DNA of 64,000 nt, taken from Ramichloridium luteum (Eukaryota; Ascomycota; Dothideomycetes; Mycosphaerellales; Dissoconiaceae). The stretch's first letter is position 1, and each line of letters starts with the position of its first letter. The position numbers were made by a program, and so were the translations under genes. The notes below the pieces were generated by a model that ran no database searches, was not told the DNA's origin, and saw only the letters and a list, made by a program, of their open reading frames with translations. This document shows positions 1 through 10,286 of this stretch, one piece after another. The stretch spans positions 248,001-312,000 of the forward strand of contig MTSC01000004.1 in NCBI GenBank assembly GCA_002368545.1, read 5' to 3'.

Positions 1-1355
1 CGGCCACGAGGTTCAATACCACGTAGCAGTGCGCGCGTGGAAAAATCCCGCTGCTATGTGGACCACAATGCGCCGCGGCATCTACCATCGAGGTCTGGAC
101 CCCAGAAATAGCGATATCGGCAGGACTTGCAACATACTGCAGGCAACAATACGACGAGTACATATCGCAGAAAAGTTTATTGATTTTCTGGAAGCGTCAT
201 GACACCTTGAAACCAGCCCCTTTGGCCAATCGACGTGTCCATTTCCTACCCGCCCCGACTTGACTTTCGGCCATGCAGCAAGCTGCGCACCTTAGAAACA
301 CGACAGATGAAGCTCGGCACCGAGCTTCTGCTGTGGAGCTCGTTCTCTTCTAGAAGTGCAGACGTCTGCTCGATGCCGAACGAATCAGAGCCCGATGTAT
401 CCGGTTTCTGTAGCTGCCCGGCCCTGTCGAAGCGCCCGCACTCGCCCTGGGGAGACACTACGCCCTGACCTCACGTCCTCCTGTAAGTACTTTTTCTTCT
501 CTTCCTTCATGCGTGCCGTCATCGTCGTCGCTCTCGTCATTGCACTTTCTCCTTCCGTTTCATGATGAAAAGCTTCGTCACCCTCCAGCAGCAAGTCAAG
601 ACGACTAAATAAATGGCTGGTCTCCCTGTCGAGGAAGTGCATGACGATTCCAGGCCGGGCAAATTCGACAACGAGAGCCTCGGGATCGGCCTTTTCACCT
701 ACTCATCGCCGGCTGTATGTCAGAATACAACGGAGAAAGACCGAACGATGGAAGTCAGCTCGGCCTTGCCTTCGTCTCACTGCCATGGTAACACAGAGAA
801 GTGTCCTGCGACTCCGTCGTCATCACCGAAGAAGCCATGGTCAAGTGCCAGCCAAAAAATGTTGTGAGTCATTCCGAAATAGCCTGTTGTATCAATCTTG
901 CCGACGGGATTATGTCCTTGACTTTTCATCACAAATCATGGAGGTCTTGGAGCTCAATAGTTCGTTGGAAATACTGTAAGTCATTTGGGTAGCTCGTCGT
1001 TTCCAGCGGTTTTGAAAAGGCCCTGGGCGCTCTAGACGATAAGACCAATGGTCATGGAGACCGCAGTATGTGTCATCTCGTGTAGTCGACATGTCACGCC
1101 TCGAGCTAGTAATTTCAACGTCAACGGCAACAAGATATTTGTGTTTTGTCTCGAAAGATGCCTTGCGTTTGCAATGGCCATCGCTCAACGCCCCGAAAAC
1201 AATGATACATCAAGCCTTGTAGAAATTGCAGGAAGGGAATGAAAGAACTATCAGTCATTCCTCGGCCGTCAAAAGCAATCTTCCATGAAGCATGGTACTC
1301 GCAGGCCATCGGAAAGTACAGCAGATGGAGTGATGGACATCGTGCCCGCTCAAAC
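1..1355. other. Left-edge sequence, no supported gene
   Basis: Only short overlapping open frames on both strands are present. None shows a domain, a signal peptide or plausible exon continuity. The sequence may belong to the 3' flank of a gene outside the window. Confidence 0.5.
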
Positions 1356-2440
1356 TCAAGAGCCTTTGACCGGCGGCGGGTTCTTGAACCACCGGCTGAA
1401 CCACGCGACGGCCTGTGCCTCTGCCTTCTTGCCCTGCTCAGCCTCATGCAGTTGATCCTCGTCAGCGCGGACCGCAAATCCATGGTGTGCGCCCTCATAC
1501 AAGACGAATTCGTGCTCCACGCCCTCATTCCTCGTCTTCGCCGTCTTCTTCTCCAGCACCTCGCGCGTGACCCGCGCATTCTCCGGAGACATTTGAATAT
1601 CGAACTCCGACGCCGCGACAGCATACGGCAGGACGACCTTCTCGATGTGGTCCGGAAACGTGAGCAGCGACGGATGCGCGGTAAAGCCGCAGTCGACGAG
1701 GCGCGAGGTCCCGTCGGAGGTCTTTTGCCCATCCCAGCACAGCTCCGTCACGAAGCGGCCACCCCAGCAGAAGCCGGCAACACCAACGGGCAGGTCCTTG
1801 GCTTCGTGGTCGCGGAGCGCGCGTAGCCAGGAATAGATCTTGGGGCCGGCGACGGCGGGGCGGTTAAGGACCTGGCAGAACAAATGGTCAGGATTGTGCG
1901 CATAGCATCGTAGGAGATAACATTCCGAGGCGAGAGATCTTACCATGAAGGGAATCATTGTGCGCGCCAAGTACACAGCGTGACCGATCTTGTAGAGCTG
2001 GTTCCAGAACCCCGTGGCCTTGAAGGCGGAGAGGGAGAGCAGGGCCTCAGCGGGCACGCCGGTGCCTGTTAGATCACGAACGTTAGCTGAAATGGATTCG
2101 TTGATTATATGTTGCAGGTTTCGGATCAGTCACCATTCATGAACTCCGGCAACAAAACCTTAAACCTGGTTCCATCAAATCAGCATGGTCCAGCATGGTA
2201 GCAAGTCGCGCTCGGCAGTCGCACTACTCACCCTCCCTCCTTTGCATACGCATCGGCCAAGATGCGATTGTTCGGCAACGTCCAGCCGAAGGCGTCTGGG
2301 ATGATCACGACAATGCCGGTCGGCGCGGCGCCGTTCGGCGGGTCGGCAACGTAGACATCTAGACCATGCAGTTTCTCGATCTTGCCGGTCGGCGTGCCCG
2401 TGTGCAGAGAGCCAGTGGCGCAGCATTGGCGAAGAGCCAT
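1356..2440 (-). CDS. Dienelactone hydrolase family protein (292 aa, 4 exons)
   Basis: This is a cytosolic alpha/beta hydrolase of the dienelactone hydrolase family; the family opens cyclic enol-lactones, and the true substrate here is unknown. The exons I derive are 2440-2232, 2165-2134, 2065-1944 and 1871-1356. The 32-nt second exon encodes FKVLLPEFMN, which restores the usual strand between AKEGG and GTGVPAEAL. Without it the flanking exons are out of frame. The nucleophile elbow GFCWGG holds the catalytic Cys, and GAHHGF near the end holds the catalytic His; the acid is probably in the AASEFD segment. No signal peptide is visible. Introns are 66, 68 and 72 nt. The gene is tail-on to the left edge and is followed upstream by about 1 kb of unassigned DNA before the GTPase gene. 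The family is clear; the substrate is not. Confidence 0.88.
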
Positions 2441-3442
2441 TGTGAGTTATTTGATCTAGTTCGGTTATGGTATCGTTGTTTGTTGCTTGCCGGCGCTGAT
2501 TTATGTGGTTGACGAAGCTATGCTGAAAACTGTGGGATGACGTCGCCTCGCGGGATTTCTGGAGCTCAAGGAACACGATGTTGATGGCTTGCGCGGCGGT
2601 CGAAGTCGCGATCACTGACAGCCTCGATTCTTCTGGAGGGGAGTCTTCTGTTTTTCGTATAATGCTTGTCTTCCCTGGCAAGCCTTGATGTCCTTATATA
2701 GATATTCATGACCTTCTCGGATCGCGGCAGTCCAATACCGAAGCTCCGACTAGCTTCCCAAATCGCCCGCGCTGCACCCCAGCTTTCGGGCTGTAGTTCA
2801 TCCGATGCCCCAACCAGACATATCGCTTGCGGCTCTTAAATCCTATCTCCCTGCTGCGAAGTCGCACCTTCATGTGGCATGATCCGAGTGTTCGCCAATG
2901 AACATACATGCTGGCCCTCGATGCGCGTGAGCATCGTGTAAACTCGCGTGCTCCCGCATACCGCCCGAGACGCGATCTTGTGATTATTATCAGCACCTTC
3001 AGGCTTCCTCCTCGGATCCACGATTACTCAACGACGATCCACCGGGATGGGGTGTCACATACCTCGGAAAGGGTGACACACGCAGGCAATCGAACATCAG
3101 ATTCTTCGTGATGATACAATACGCTCTACTCATCGCCCGGTGACGAGAGCCGTTCCGAGATCTCGGCGCAGATCACCAGTGAGCCTCCGCCATCTACAAG
3201 CTTGGCCATCGCATGACGTGGCTGCAGCTCGAATGTCGTATAACCTAGAAGCCACTGTATGGTATTTAGATCCCGCTACTGTCCAATTCGAGATCGATGC
3301 ACTGCAGCAATCACAGGCGCGAATTTCGAATCCGGTCTCAATGTCACTCGAAGTTCGTGTGCCAATGGAATCCCGCAGGTCCGCCCGTGCAAAAAGAAAC
3401 ACTCTGAACAGAGATTGACACGACAATCGCACCGACAACAGT
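2441..3442. other. Intergenic, no supported gene
   Basis: About 1 kb lies between the hydrolase start and the 3' end of the next minus-strand gene. It carries only short overlapping frames without recognisable features. It presumably holds the hydrolase promoter. Confidence 0.5.
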
Positions 3443-5196
3443 CTAGTGGATGAATTCGTCAGTCGAAAATCCTTTCACGGCGGTTCGTAGTTTGGCAAAC
3501 TCACGAAGGAAGAGCCCGATTAAAGCATTCCCACATCCCGGCATCGTGCAATATCGCTGCATCCCATCTTCCAGTCTGCAAGGCCTAGCTTCCTGCTGGC
3601 AGGGAAAGAGCCATACTGGGCTCCATCTTTCGGATAGGAAGTACTCATCCGCGACTTTGAAGCACGAAGTACAGGTATTCGCGTTGGGACCGAAATCGAG
3701 CGGCAATCGCGAGGGGAGTACCTCGAAGACTTGCTGATATCAGTATTTGACCATTGCCCGACATACTTGCAACACGTACCGCAGGCTGGATCTCTGTTCG
3801 TCATGATTCTCAGGCAAAGGTCACAACGACTCGGCGACACAAATGTACTCCCTTGGTTTGATGCTGTGACGACGGCTGTCTGTCTCGGAATGCCAAACAG
3901 TTTGTACTGATTATACGCTATTCCTTTGGCTTGAAGATCGGCATGGCGTTTTCGGACTTCTCCTTCCATCAATGACCGGGCTTGTTGCAGTTTCTCGTGC
4001 TTCTCCTTAGCATCTCGCTCCTTCCTCAACTCATTGGCCATCAGCTCTTTCGCCATCAACTCCTTAGCCATCAACTCCTTAATCACCAACTCCTTGTCCA
4101 ATACCTCCTGCTCCCAGTCGTTTCTTTCCAGCTCCCACTGCTCCTTTTCTCGTTCCATTTCTAGCTCCCATCGGTTCCTTTCATGTTGGAAAGCCTCCAG
4201 CGTGCTATCATACAAAGATGTCTGGTTCCGCCTATGTCGCGATTCTTCCTCAAACCGAGCTCTCCAACTGAGCGCGTCTTCTTCAGCAATCAGTTTTCCC
4301 CGTCGTTCGTCCAGAATACGACCTTCGAGATTTGTGCGATCCGTTTCAAACTCCGCCCTGAGCCGAGCTCGCTCCTGGTAGACCCGTTCTTGCGCATTCA
4401 ACTCCCATTCCTCTGGCAAATTCAGCAACCGGAGGTCTTGAGCGTGGGAAGTCGCCGCCATCGCTTCGGTCTCCGCGGCGCTCTTGCCCTGGTTGCACAA
4501 CTCATCCTCGATTTGCAGGGTGACACCAGACAAGCCTGCAAATTCGGCAAGCACGGCTTTGCATTCAGTCATCTCGGGCTGCTCGATACGAATCACCCGC
4601 GCTCCAGCTTCGATCAAATCACCCCAGAATTCCGGATCATTTCGCATCTCGGCCTCGCGGGCTGCGACGACGGCAGGTTCTTCTGTATCCAAGAATGTCA
4701 TTCCGATGACGACACGCTCGTAATTCGCGCTTCCCACCAGGCGTCTAAAGATCTCGAGGCTTTGCACCGCCGACCCTGTCATTCGCGTGTTGTTCATCGG
4801 ATGGAGGTACAGCAAGCCGGAGAATTCCCGCCCTTGTTCATGGGTTTCTTTGAACCACTTTGCCAGCTCATCGCACACATCTTGATCGTCTCGTACCCCG
4901 TCGTTGAAACCGGGCGTGTCGACCAGATGAATGGTTGTGCCGTTCAACTCTAGTGACGCCAACTGGACGCTCTGTGTCATCGAGTGGAGAGTCTTGCCCG
5001 TCGTGATGTTGCCATCGCCCGTCAGGTTCTGAATGAGGGTGCTCTTGCCGCTTCCAGTGACTCCCACAACGCCTACGTAGACTTCTCGTTTCGAAGGAGA
5101 CTCTCGTGAAGATGGCTCCGTTATTGGCTGTGCTAATTCGCTGCCTCCGCCAGAATTGGGCGGTAGGCTGCGTATTGGTAAGGCTTTTGTGACCAT
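3443..5196 (-). CDS. AIG1-like P-loop GTPase with coiled coil and Cys-rich C-terminus
   Basis: The N-terminal G domain has a P-loop (GVTGSGKS, about residues 45-52) and a DTPGF box (about 93-97), followed by a fungal-type motif YLHPMNNTRMTG. A long charged coiled coil follows (about 270-440) with an internal KELMA repeat. I chose the ATG at 5196 (A at -3, G at +4) over the in-frame ATG at 5226. The C-terminus has a CDLC motif. Unspliced, the frame runs to a stop at 3520 through a tail of poor quality. A 50-nt intron at 3779-3730 (GTACGT...AAG) gives a better tail with CTSC and CTMPGC motifs ending at 3443, for about 567 aa. No clear NKxD/TKxD motif is visible at the G4 position. It is divergent from the related GTPase at 5863, with a shared promoter region. 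Function is unknown; the family includes immune GTPases in plants and animals. Confidence 0.72.
4036..4095 (-). repeat. Four 15-bp tandem units inside the GTPase coiled coil
   Basis: Four consecutive 15-bp units (4036-4050, 4051-4065, 4066-4080, 4081-4095) differ at a few bases and encode KEL(M/V)(A/I)-type pentapeptides. Whole-codon units keep the coil in frame when copy number changes, so this is a candidate length polymorphism. Confidence 0.85.
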
Positions 5197-5862
5197 GCTG
5201 CATGCGCAAAGTTTTAAGATCGACATACACTTGTGTCGTGAGCCGTTGTATCCGACACTCGCCCCCAGGGTCGTGATCCGATCTTTATTTCATGAGGGGG
5301 TGTTGACGCGGGAAAAAGAACGCGAAGAAGGACGATGAAGTCAAGCGACTTCAGCACCCACGGCATTGTTCACGACAACCAAGGACATTTTCATGAGAAC
5401 CGATGTGCATCGCGAGGGATGAGCGCTACTGCGGGATCATCCCACCTATCTCAAGCCGAAGAAGGCAGTGTGGTGGTCTAGCCGACGCCTCGCTGCAATA
5501 CCACCAAACAAGTCGCAGCATGCCAAGCGCAGTCTTCCGAATTCTTATCGCTTCGAGGAATAAGAAGTTCAGGATACCGCCACCATGCAATTGCTTGGTA
5601 GCACGCCTCAATGTTCGAAGAGGGGAAATGCAAGACGGCCGTGGCATGCGACGGCGCAGCCTCGTGATAAACGAGCACTCCCTCTGCGACCCGGCCCAGC
5701 TCCATTTCACAGCTTATACCATTCAGCTGTAATCCTCGCGAATACGGATTTTGATTGCGAGCGATTCTCTCCAGGCCACTTTTTGCACGCCTAGCACAAG
5801 CCGAGATTTCCGCCCATTTTTGTGCTGCATCCCACGACCGGCAGCACACTTCTTTACGGCCA
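5197..5862. promoter_or_regulatory. Shared divergent promoter region of the two GTPase genes
   Basis: A 666-bp gap separates the start codons of two related GTPases transcribed away from each other. I see no other gene in it. A shared bidirectional promoter is inferred from geometry; no specific binding site was identified. Confidence 0.45.
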
Positions 5863-7329
5863 ATGGAGCAAGCGAACAATGATCGGTCGGGCGATTCCAT
5901 GTCGGAAGGCATCTTGCCGGACGACATCATCATCGCAGTCATGGGAATGACGGGCGCGGGGAAGACATCATTCATCTCGCACTGTGTTGGTCGAGATGTC
6001 GGGATTGGTCATGGCGTGCGCTCAGAGACCAAGGATGTCACTGTGCATAGTCTCAAGCGACGTGGAAGAACTGTGTGGCTGATCGACACGCCCGGATTCA
6101 ACGATACAAGTAGATCAGATGTGTCAATCCTGAACAATATCGCGTTCTGGCTGTCGCATGCCTATCGCGCGCAACCACCCCGGCTGCTTTCCGGTCTCAT
6201 CTACATTCATCCGATCACAGCTACACGCATGATGGGCACGGGAGCCAGGAATATCCAGATGATGAGGGCCGTCTGTGGCGATGACGGTCTGCCGGTAATG
6301 TGGCTAATGTCCAGCATGTGGGATAAGGTCGACCGCGTCGATGGTATGGAATTCGAGCGGCAGCTCACGTCCGAGCCGAGCTTTTGGGGCAATCTGACGC
6401 AACACGGCGCGAAGACTTGGAGGCATTACAACACCGAGGATACTGCGTTGAGCCTCATTGACGATATCATCACGCGCAACCAGCGGATCCTCCTGACGAT
6501 CCAAAAACAGATGGTTGACGAGCAACTCGACGTTGACGCAACCGACGCCGGCCGCCAACTGGGCAGGAGATTGCAAGACGAGCGACGGAAGGCTCAGCGG
6601 CGACTAGATGACAATACTCAAAAGCTGGAACAGCAGCTTGCACAACAACAAAGCGCCGCCGCGAAGCAGTTGCGCAAAAGTCAGGCCAAGTATCTCCAGG
6701 AGTTGGCTGAGAAAGACCAAAACCTGGATGCCATGCGACGGAACATGGAACAATTGCGGAGAGAGAAGGTCGTCGAATTTCAGGCTCGAGAGAAGGAATT
6801 CGCGCGTAAAAGGCGGGAGCAAGACGAAAAGATCGCTCGCTTGGCTCAGGAGGTCGAGGAGCTGAGAGCGGCGAGACTCAGCGCACAGCAGCAAACCAGC
6901 ACCCAGAACCCTTCGAGCGGTCAATACCAACCCAACTTGCAGCCTCAACCCAATGTACACTATCAACCAAACGTACAATATCAGCCACACGTGCAGCATA
7001 CACCATCTCGACCTTCGATGCCTTATGACAGCTATAACGCCAACCTCGCGAACAACCTTGCTTTCGCAGCTCAACAACAACAGCAGCAGCAACAACAAAA
7101 CGCGACGCTGGCCATGATAAATGCTGAGCTCGCAGTTCGCACCATGGAGGAGCAGGCAGCTCTTCAAATGCAACAAGCAACAGCCTTGCAGGAGATGGCA
7201 TTTCAGCAAACGATGGCAGCCACAACTGGCAATATGTTCTATCCAGGTAGCGCAACTGGTGATATGTTCTATCAGGGTGCGACGCAACTGGCCACACAAG
7301 CGGTCGCGTCCGCGTGTGTAATGATGTGA
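5863..7329 (+). CDS. AIG1-like P-loop GTPase with coiled coil, Q-rich tail and CaaX box
   Basis: This is a 488-aa single-exon protein. The G domain has a P-loop (GMTGAGKT, residues 28-35), DTPGF (75-79), the YIHPITATRMMG segment shared with its divergent neighbour, and a WDKV motif (153-156) at the expected G4 position. A highly charged coiled coil spans about 235-355. The tail has YQPN/YQPH repeats (about 365-385), a run of glutamines (coding 7072-7101) and a Q/N-rich segment. The last four residues are CVMM, a CaaX box expected to direct prenylation and membrane attachment. I chose the ATG at 5863 over 5755 because the 36 extra residues look like leader sequence and the G domain follows soon after. 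Function is unknown. The layout suggests a nucleotide-switched, membrane-tethered, self-assembling protein; that is inference. Confidence 0.85.
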   Translation: MEQANNDRSGDSMSEGILPDDIIIAVMGMTGAGKTSFISHCVGRDVGIGHGVRSETKDVTVHSLKRRGRTVWLIDTPGFNDTSRSDVSILNNIAFWLSHAYRAQPPRLLSGLIYIHPITATRMMGTGARNIQMMRAVCGDDGLPVMWLMSSMWDKVDRVDGMEFERQLTSEPSFWGNLTQHGAKTWRHYNTEDTALSLIDDIITRNQRILLTIQKQMVDEQLDVDATDAGRQLGRRLQDERRKAQRRLDDNTQKLEQQLAQQQSAAAKQLRKSQAKYLQELAEKDQNLDAMRRNMEQLRREKVVEFQAREKEFARKRREQDEKIARLAQEVEELRAARLSAQQQTSTQNPSSGQYQPNLQPQPNVHYQPNVQYQPHVQHTPSRPSMPYDSYNANLANNLAFAAQQQQQQQQQNATLAMINAELAVRTMEEQAALQMQQATALQEMAFQQTMAATTGNMFYPGSATGDMFYQGATQLATQAVASACVMM

Positions 7330-9422
7330 AAGTATAGTGCGGAAAAAGGCTTTACCTAGAGGCTAAATCAAGAGAAATTGTGCACGGAGAAAAGACGCGA
7401 TTCGAGAGGAATTTCTCGTCGACATTGAGCTTGAGGACCGCCTCTGTGATACGAGTTGTTTCGGCCTTGAACCAAACTCCTACGGCATCGCTTCGCTGAG
7501 CACGCGGCCAAGAAGACAGGACTCCGTCAGTACTCACGACAACTTCTTCCGCCTCATCAATGCCTTCGCTCAGCCGTTTTTGCCGATTCCGCAATACGGT
7601 ACCTTGCCTGGAGCAGCAACACACTGCAACGAGGCCCTGTTGGCTCAACGCCATCACCAATTGATATCTAGTTCATTCATCCCTTGAGAGCAATACGCTA
7701 GCTGCAGGAAACGATCACGACGAGGCTGGTCCATTCACAACGCACACAGACCTCACAAAGACGATGCAAGGCGCGTGTTTCCTGCAGACGTCTTTCTCAA
7801 CGATCATGATTACGGTAGTTATTCGGGGAAATGATTCTTGCGCCACGGTAGAGGCCAGGATCGGCGATAAATTCGTTGCCTTTTTTTCTCCACCGCCATT
7901 TCCCCGAACCCTGCTGCAAACCATGCCTGTTTTGTTGGAGCATCCGCCCGCAGTACTGATGAGTCAAAGAAAAAGAGTTCCGAATTCGAGCACATGTCGG
8001 TCAAAGACTTGATAGCCGATCGGACGTGTTCCGTATGGTCGGGTTCGCGGCAGAGGAGCGAGCAAATTCATGCGCCGCTACATGCGGCTAAACACACCAT
8101 GGGATCGCAATCCTAGATAGCTGAACCGGGGCAGTACGGGAGCAAGGGTCGTCTGCACTGCCCGTCATTCGAAACAGTCCTGACCGGGCGGACGACAAGA
8201 TTTCGGGTTATCTCTGAAAAGAGTGAACATCCAACGTGGAGATCGACGCGGGGGTGGAAAGGAGGACTCTTGGATCCCACGCGGTGGGATAACACCGGAA
8301 GGGTGTCGCAGCTGCGGCCGGTCGGCTTCCTTCCATGCGATCGGTATCGCGGCACAGCACAGCAAACCCCGCTTCGCGGCTCGTCGGCTCACTGTCTTGC
8401 TGGCGGATCCTTTGCGACGAGGTCTTACTCCAACGCGTAGAGATTATCCTGCGGAGTAGTATGAGTCGCTGGCATTTGATACATAGTCAACTGCTGACAA
8501 AGCACACGCCGGGAGCCACAGCTCTCTCGACCTTCGTAGTCTCTTCTGAGACGAGCATCCCTTACCGGGCAGTTCCCCATGGCAGCTTCGCACAGTCCAT
8601 CGCCAACTGAAATAGCGGTGGGACTGTAGAGTCCGATCATTGTGTTTTGCAATCGGTACATCAGCATCGTTCCAGTCGAGGACTGAAAAGTAAACTCGCC
8701 ACGCTATTCTATTGATTGCATCGGAGAAATCTATGTTTGCGATGATGCCTCACGTGCCAACGCTTCAGTGGGTACAAAGCACTGAAGGTTGTCTGCGCTC
8801 GTGGACGCGGCTGTAGACCCATGCAACAGGCTGCACATCACAAACTCTATTCCGTCAGCGCAGCAGCCCGACTTTTCAGTTTACATACTGCTTTCGTCCT
8901 CCCTTGTGCCGTCGACACCTTGGCGATTATGCAGACAAACCCGTGGCTCTGGTAACGCATCCTTCATCAGCCGGCCTACTGCTGGTCTGCCATGTAACGT
9001 ACCAGTGGCTCCCTCCCCACGATGCATAGGAGACCTAATGCGGTCTCTAAGAGGCATCAATGCATCCTCATACTCTTGTTATCATGCAAGTCTTTTGACA
9101 CTCATGCAGCGACCCCATGGATTCGCCGCCCACCACCGCGGCAAATATCGTGATTCCCTGGACTAGTCTGGCTGCGCAGCATTGAAGTTATGGGAGGGTG
9201 ACCACAACGGAGTACAATTGAATCTTCCACACACAGGCAGCCTCGTCTTAGCATGTTGAGATTAATTATAAATCATATCCCCCAACCGATGCCATGCCCA
9301 CTTGAAACTGGGCACAGATCACATATTCCTCATCCCTCCACTCCAACTCAGTCCGTCCACGATCCGCCATCAACAACTCGTTGCACCGCTGCAATACTTC
9401 TGTAATTTGTACGGTCCAAACA
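7330..9422. other. Intergenic, no supported gene
   Basis: About 2.1 kb with short overlapping frames on both strands and no recognisable domain. A TATA-like element near the right end belongs to the caspase-like gene. Confidence 0.5.
9267..9273 (+). promoter_or_regulatory. TATA-like box upstream of caspase-like gene 1
   Basis: A TATAAAT heptamer lies about 150 bp upstream of the ATG at 9423, in an AT-rich patch. The second caspase-like gene has a similar element at a similar distance. Confidence 0.35.
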
Positions 9423-10286
9423 ATGGTATCAAATTACGCACCACTTTCTGCTATAGACGATGCGAGCTCCACGACTCCGCAACTCACCCAGAGCACAGCT
9501 CAATGTGAACCTCAATATACTGCGACAGTCCTGCTCACATTGCGGTACATCAACGATGACACTGGCGCCGCTGTATCCGAATCTGCCATAAGGAAATTCT
9601 GCAGCACGGAGCTCGGATGGAAGGTTGTCCCGTTTGTGCTCCCCACTAATGCCACCAAACATATTCTCGAGTGCATCGTCAAAGGCTTCTTGGCGAGGTA
9701 TGCGAACTCAGGCGTGCTTCTTTCCATGTATTATGCAGGACACGGGTCGGAGACTGGTATAAATGGCCCAGGGCTCAACATCCTACCAACAAAATACTCG
9801 CTACCGCAGGACGGAATACCAATCAGGAATATTATCTACGGCCTCTTCTTCTCCACTAGCAACGACGCTTTCGTCATATTGGATTGTTGCCACTCGGGCG
9901 CGGCCTTCCGGAATCGATACTCCCACCAGAAAGAAGTCCTCGCTGCGTGTACCAGGGAAGGGATGACTACTGCAGTCCAGGAAGATGTCATTACTGCAGA
10001 GGGAGGAGGGATAGTTGGTGAAGAGCAGAAGCAGAAGACATTTACAGACTGGTTCATCCAGGCAGCAAGGTCTCTCTTACCCAATACATTCACCGTTCAG
10101 GACCTTAGAGATCAAATCGACAGGTCCCTTCCAATTGCCACCCCGGTCCTCTTCAGCGAGCCGAATGTTCCCAGGCGTCCTATCCGTATAGGACCTACAA
10201 TCACGAGCATATCATTGCGCCAAGACACAGCTGGAATCTATCCCAGTAGCAGCAGCTTGAACATCGGGACATGTCAGAGGCTCTAG
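9423..10286 (+). CDS. Short caspase-like (peptidase C14 fold) protein 1
   Basis: This is a 287-aa single-exon protein built almost entirely of a caspase/metacaspase-like p20 domain. The catalytic His is in YYAGHG (H107) and the catalytic Cys in LDCCHSG (C156). Both dyad residues are present, so it may be active. No signal peptide, membrane segment, death-type prodomain or NLR module is attached, unlike canonical type I metacaspases with their Pro/Gln-rich N-terminus. I chose the ATG at 9423, which has A at -3; the in-frame upstream ATG at 9381 adds 14 unremarkable residues. A paralogue sits at 31913-32719 on the other strand, with the same order of motifs (YT..LLT.RY.ND, LGW, YYAGHG, LDCCH.GA.FR, QKE.LA.C.REG, LRD.IDR). 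Substrate and role are unknown; regulated cell death or incompatibility is a possibility. Confidence 0.85.
   Translation: MVSNYAPLSAIDDASSTTPQLTQSTAQCEPQYTATVLLTLRYINDDTGAAVSESAIRKFCSTELGWKVVPFVLPTNATKHILECIVKGFLARYANSGVLLSMYYAGHGSETGINGPGLNILPTKYSLPQDGIPIRNIIYGLFFSTSNDAFVILDCCHSGAAFRNRYSHQKEVLAACTREGMTTAVQEDVITAEGGGIVGEEQKQKTFTDWFIQAARSLLPNTFTVQDLRDQIDRSLPIATPVLFSEPNVPRRPIRIGPTITSISLRQDTAGIYPSSSSLNIGTCQRL

Noticed and set aside
3734..3766. 33-nt GTATGT...CAG intron in the minus-strand GTPase
   Set aside because: Too short and in frame, so it does not lead to the better C-terminal reading; the 50-nt alternative does.
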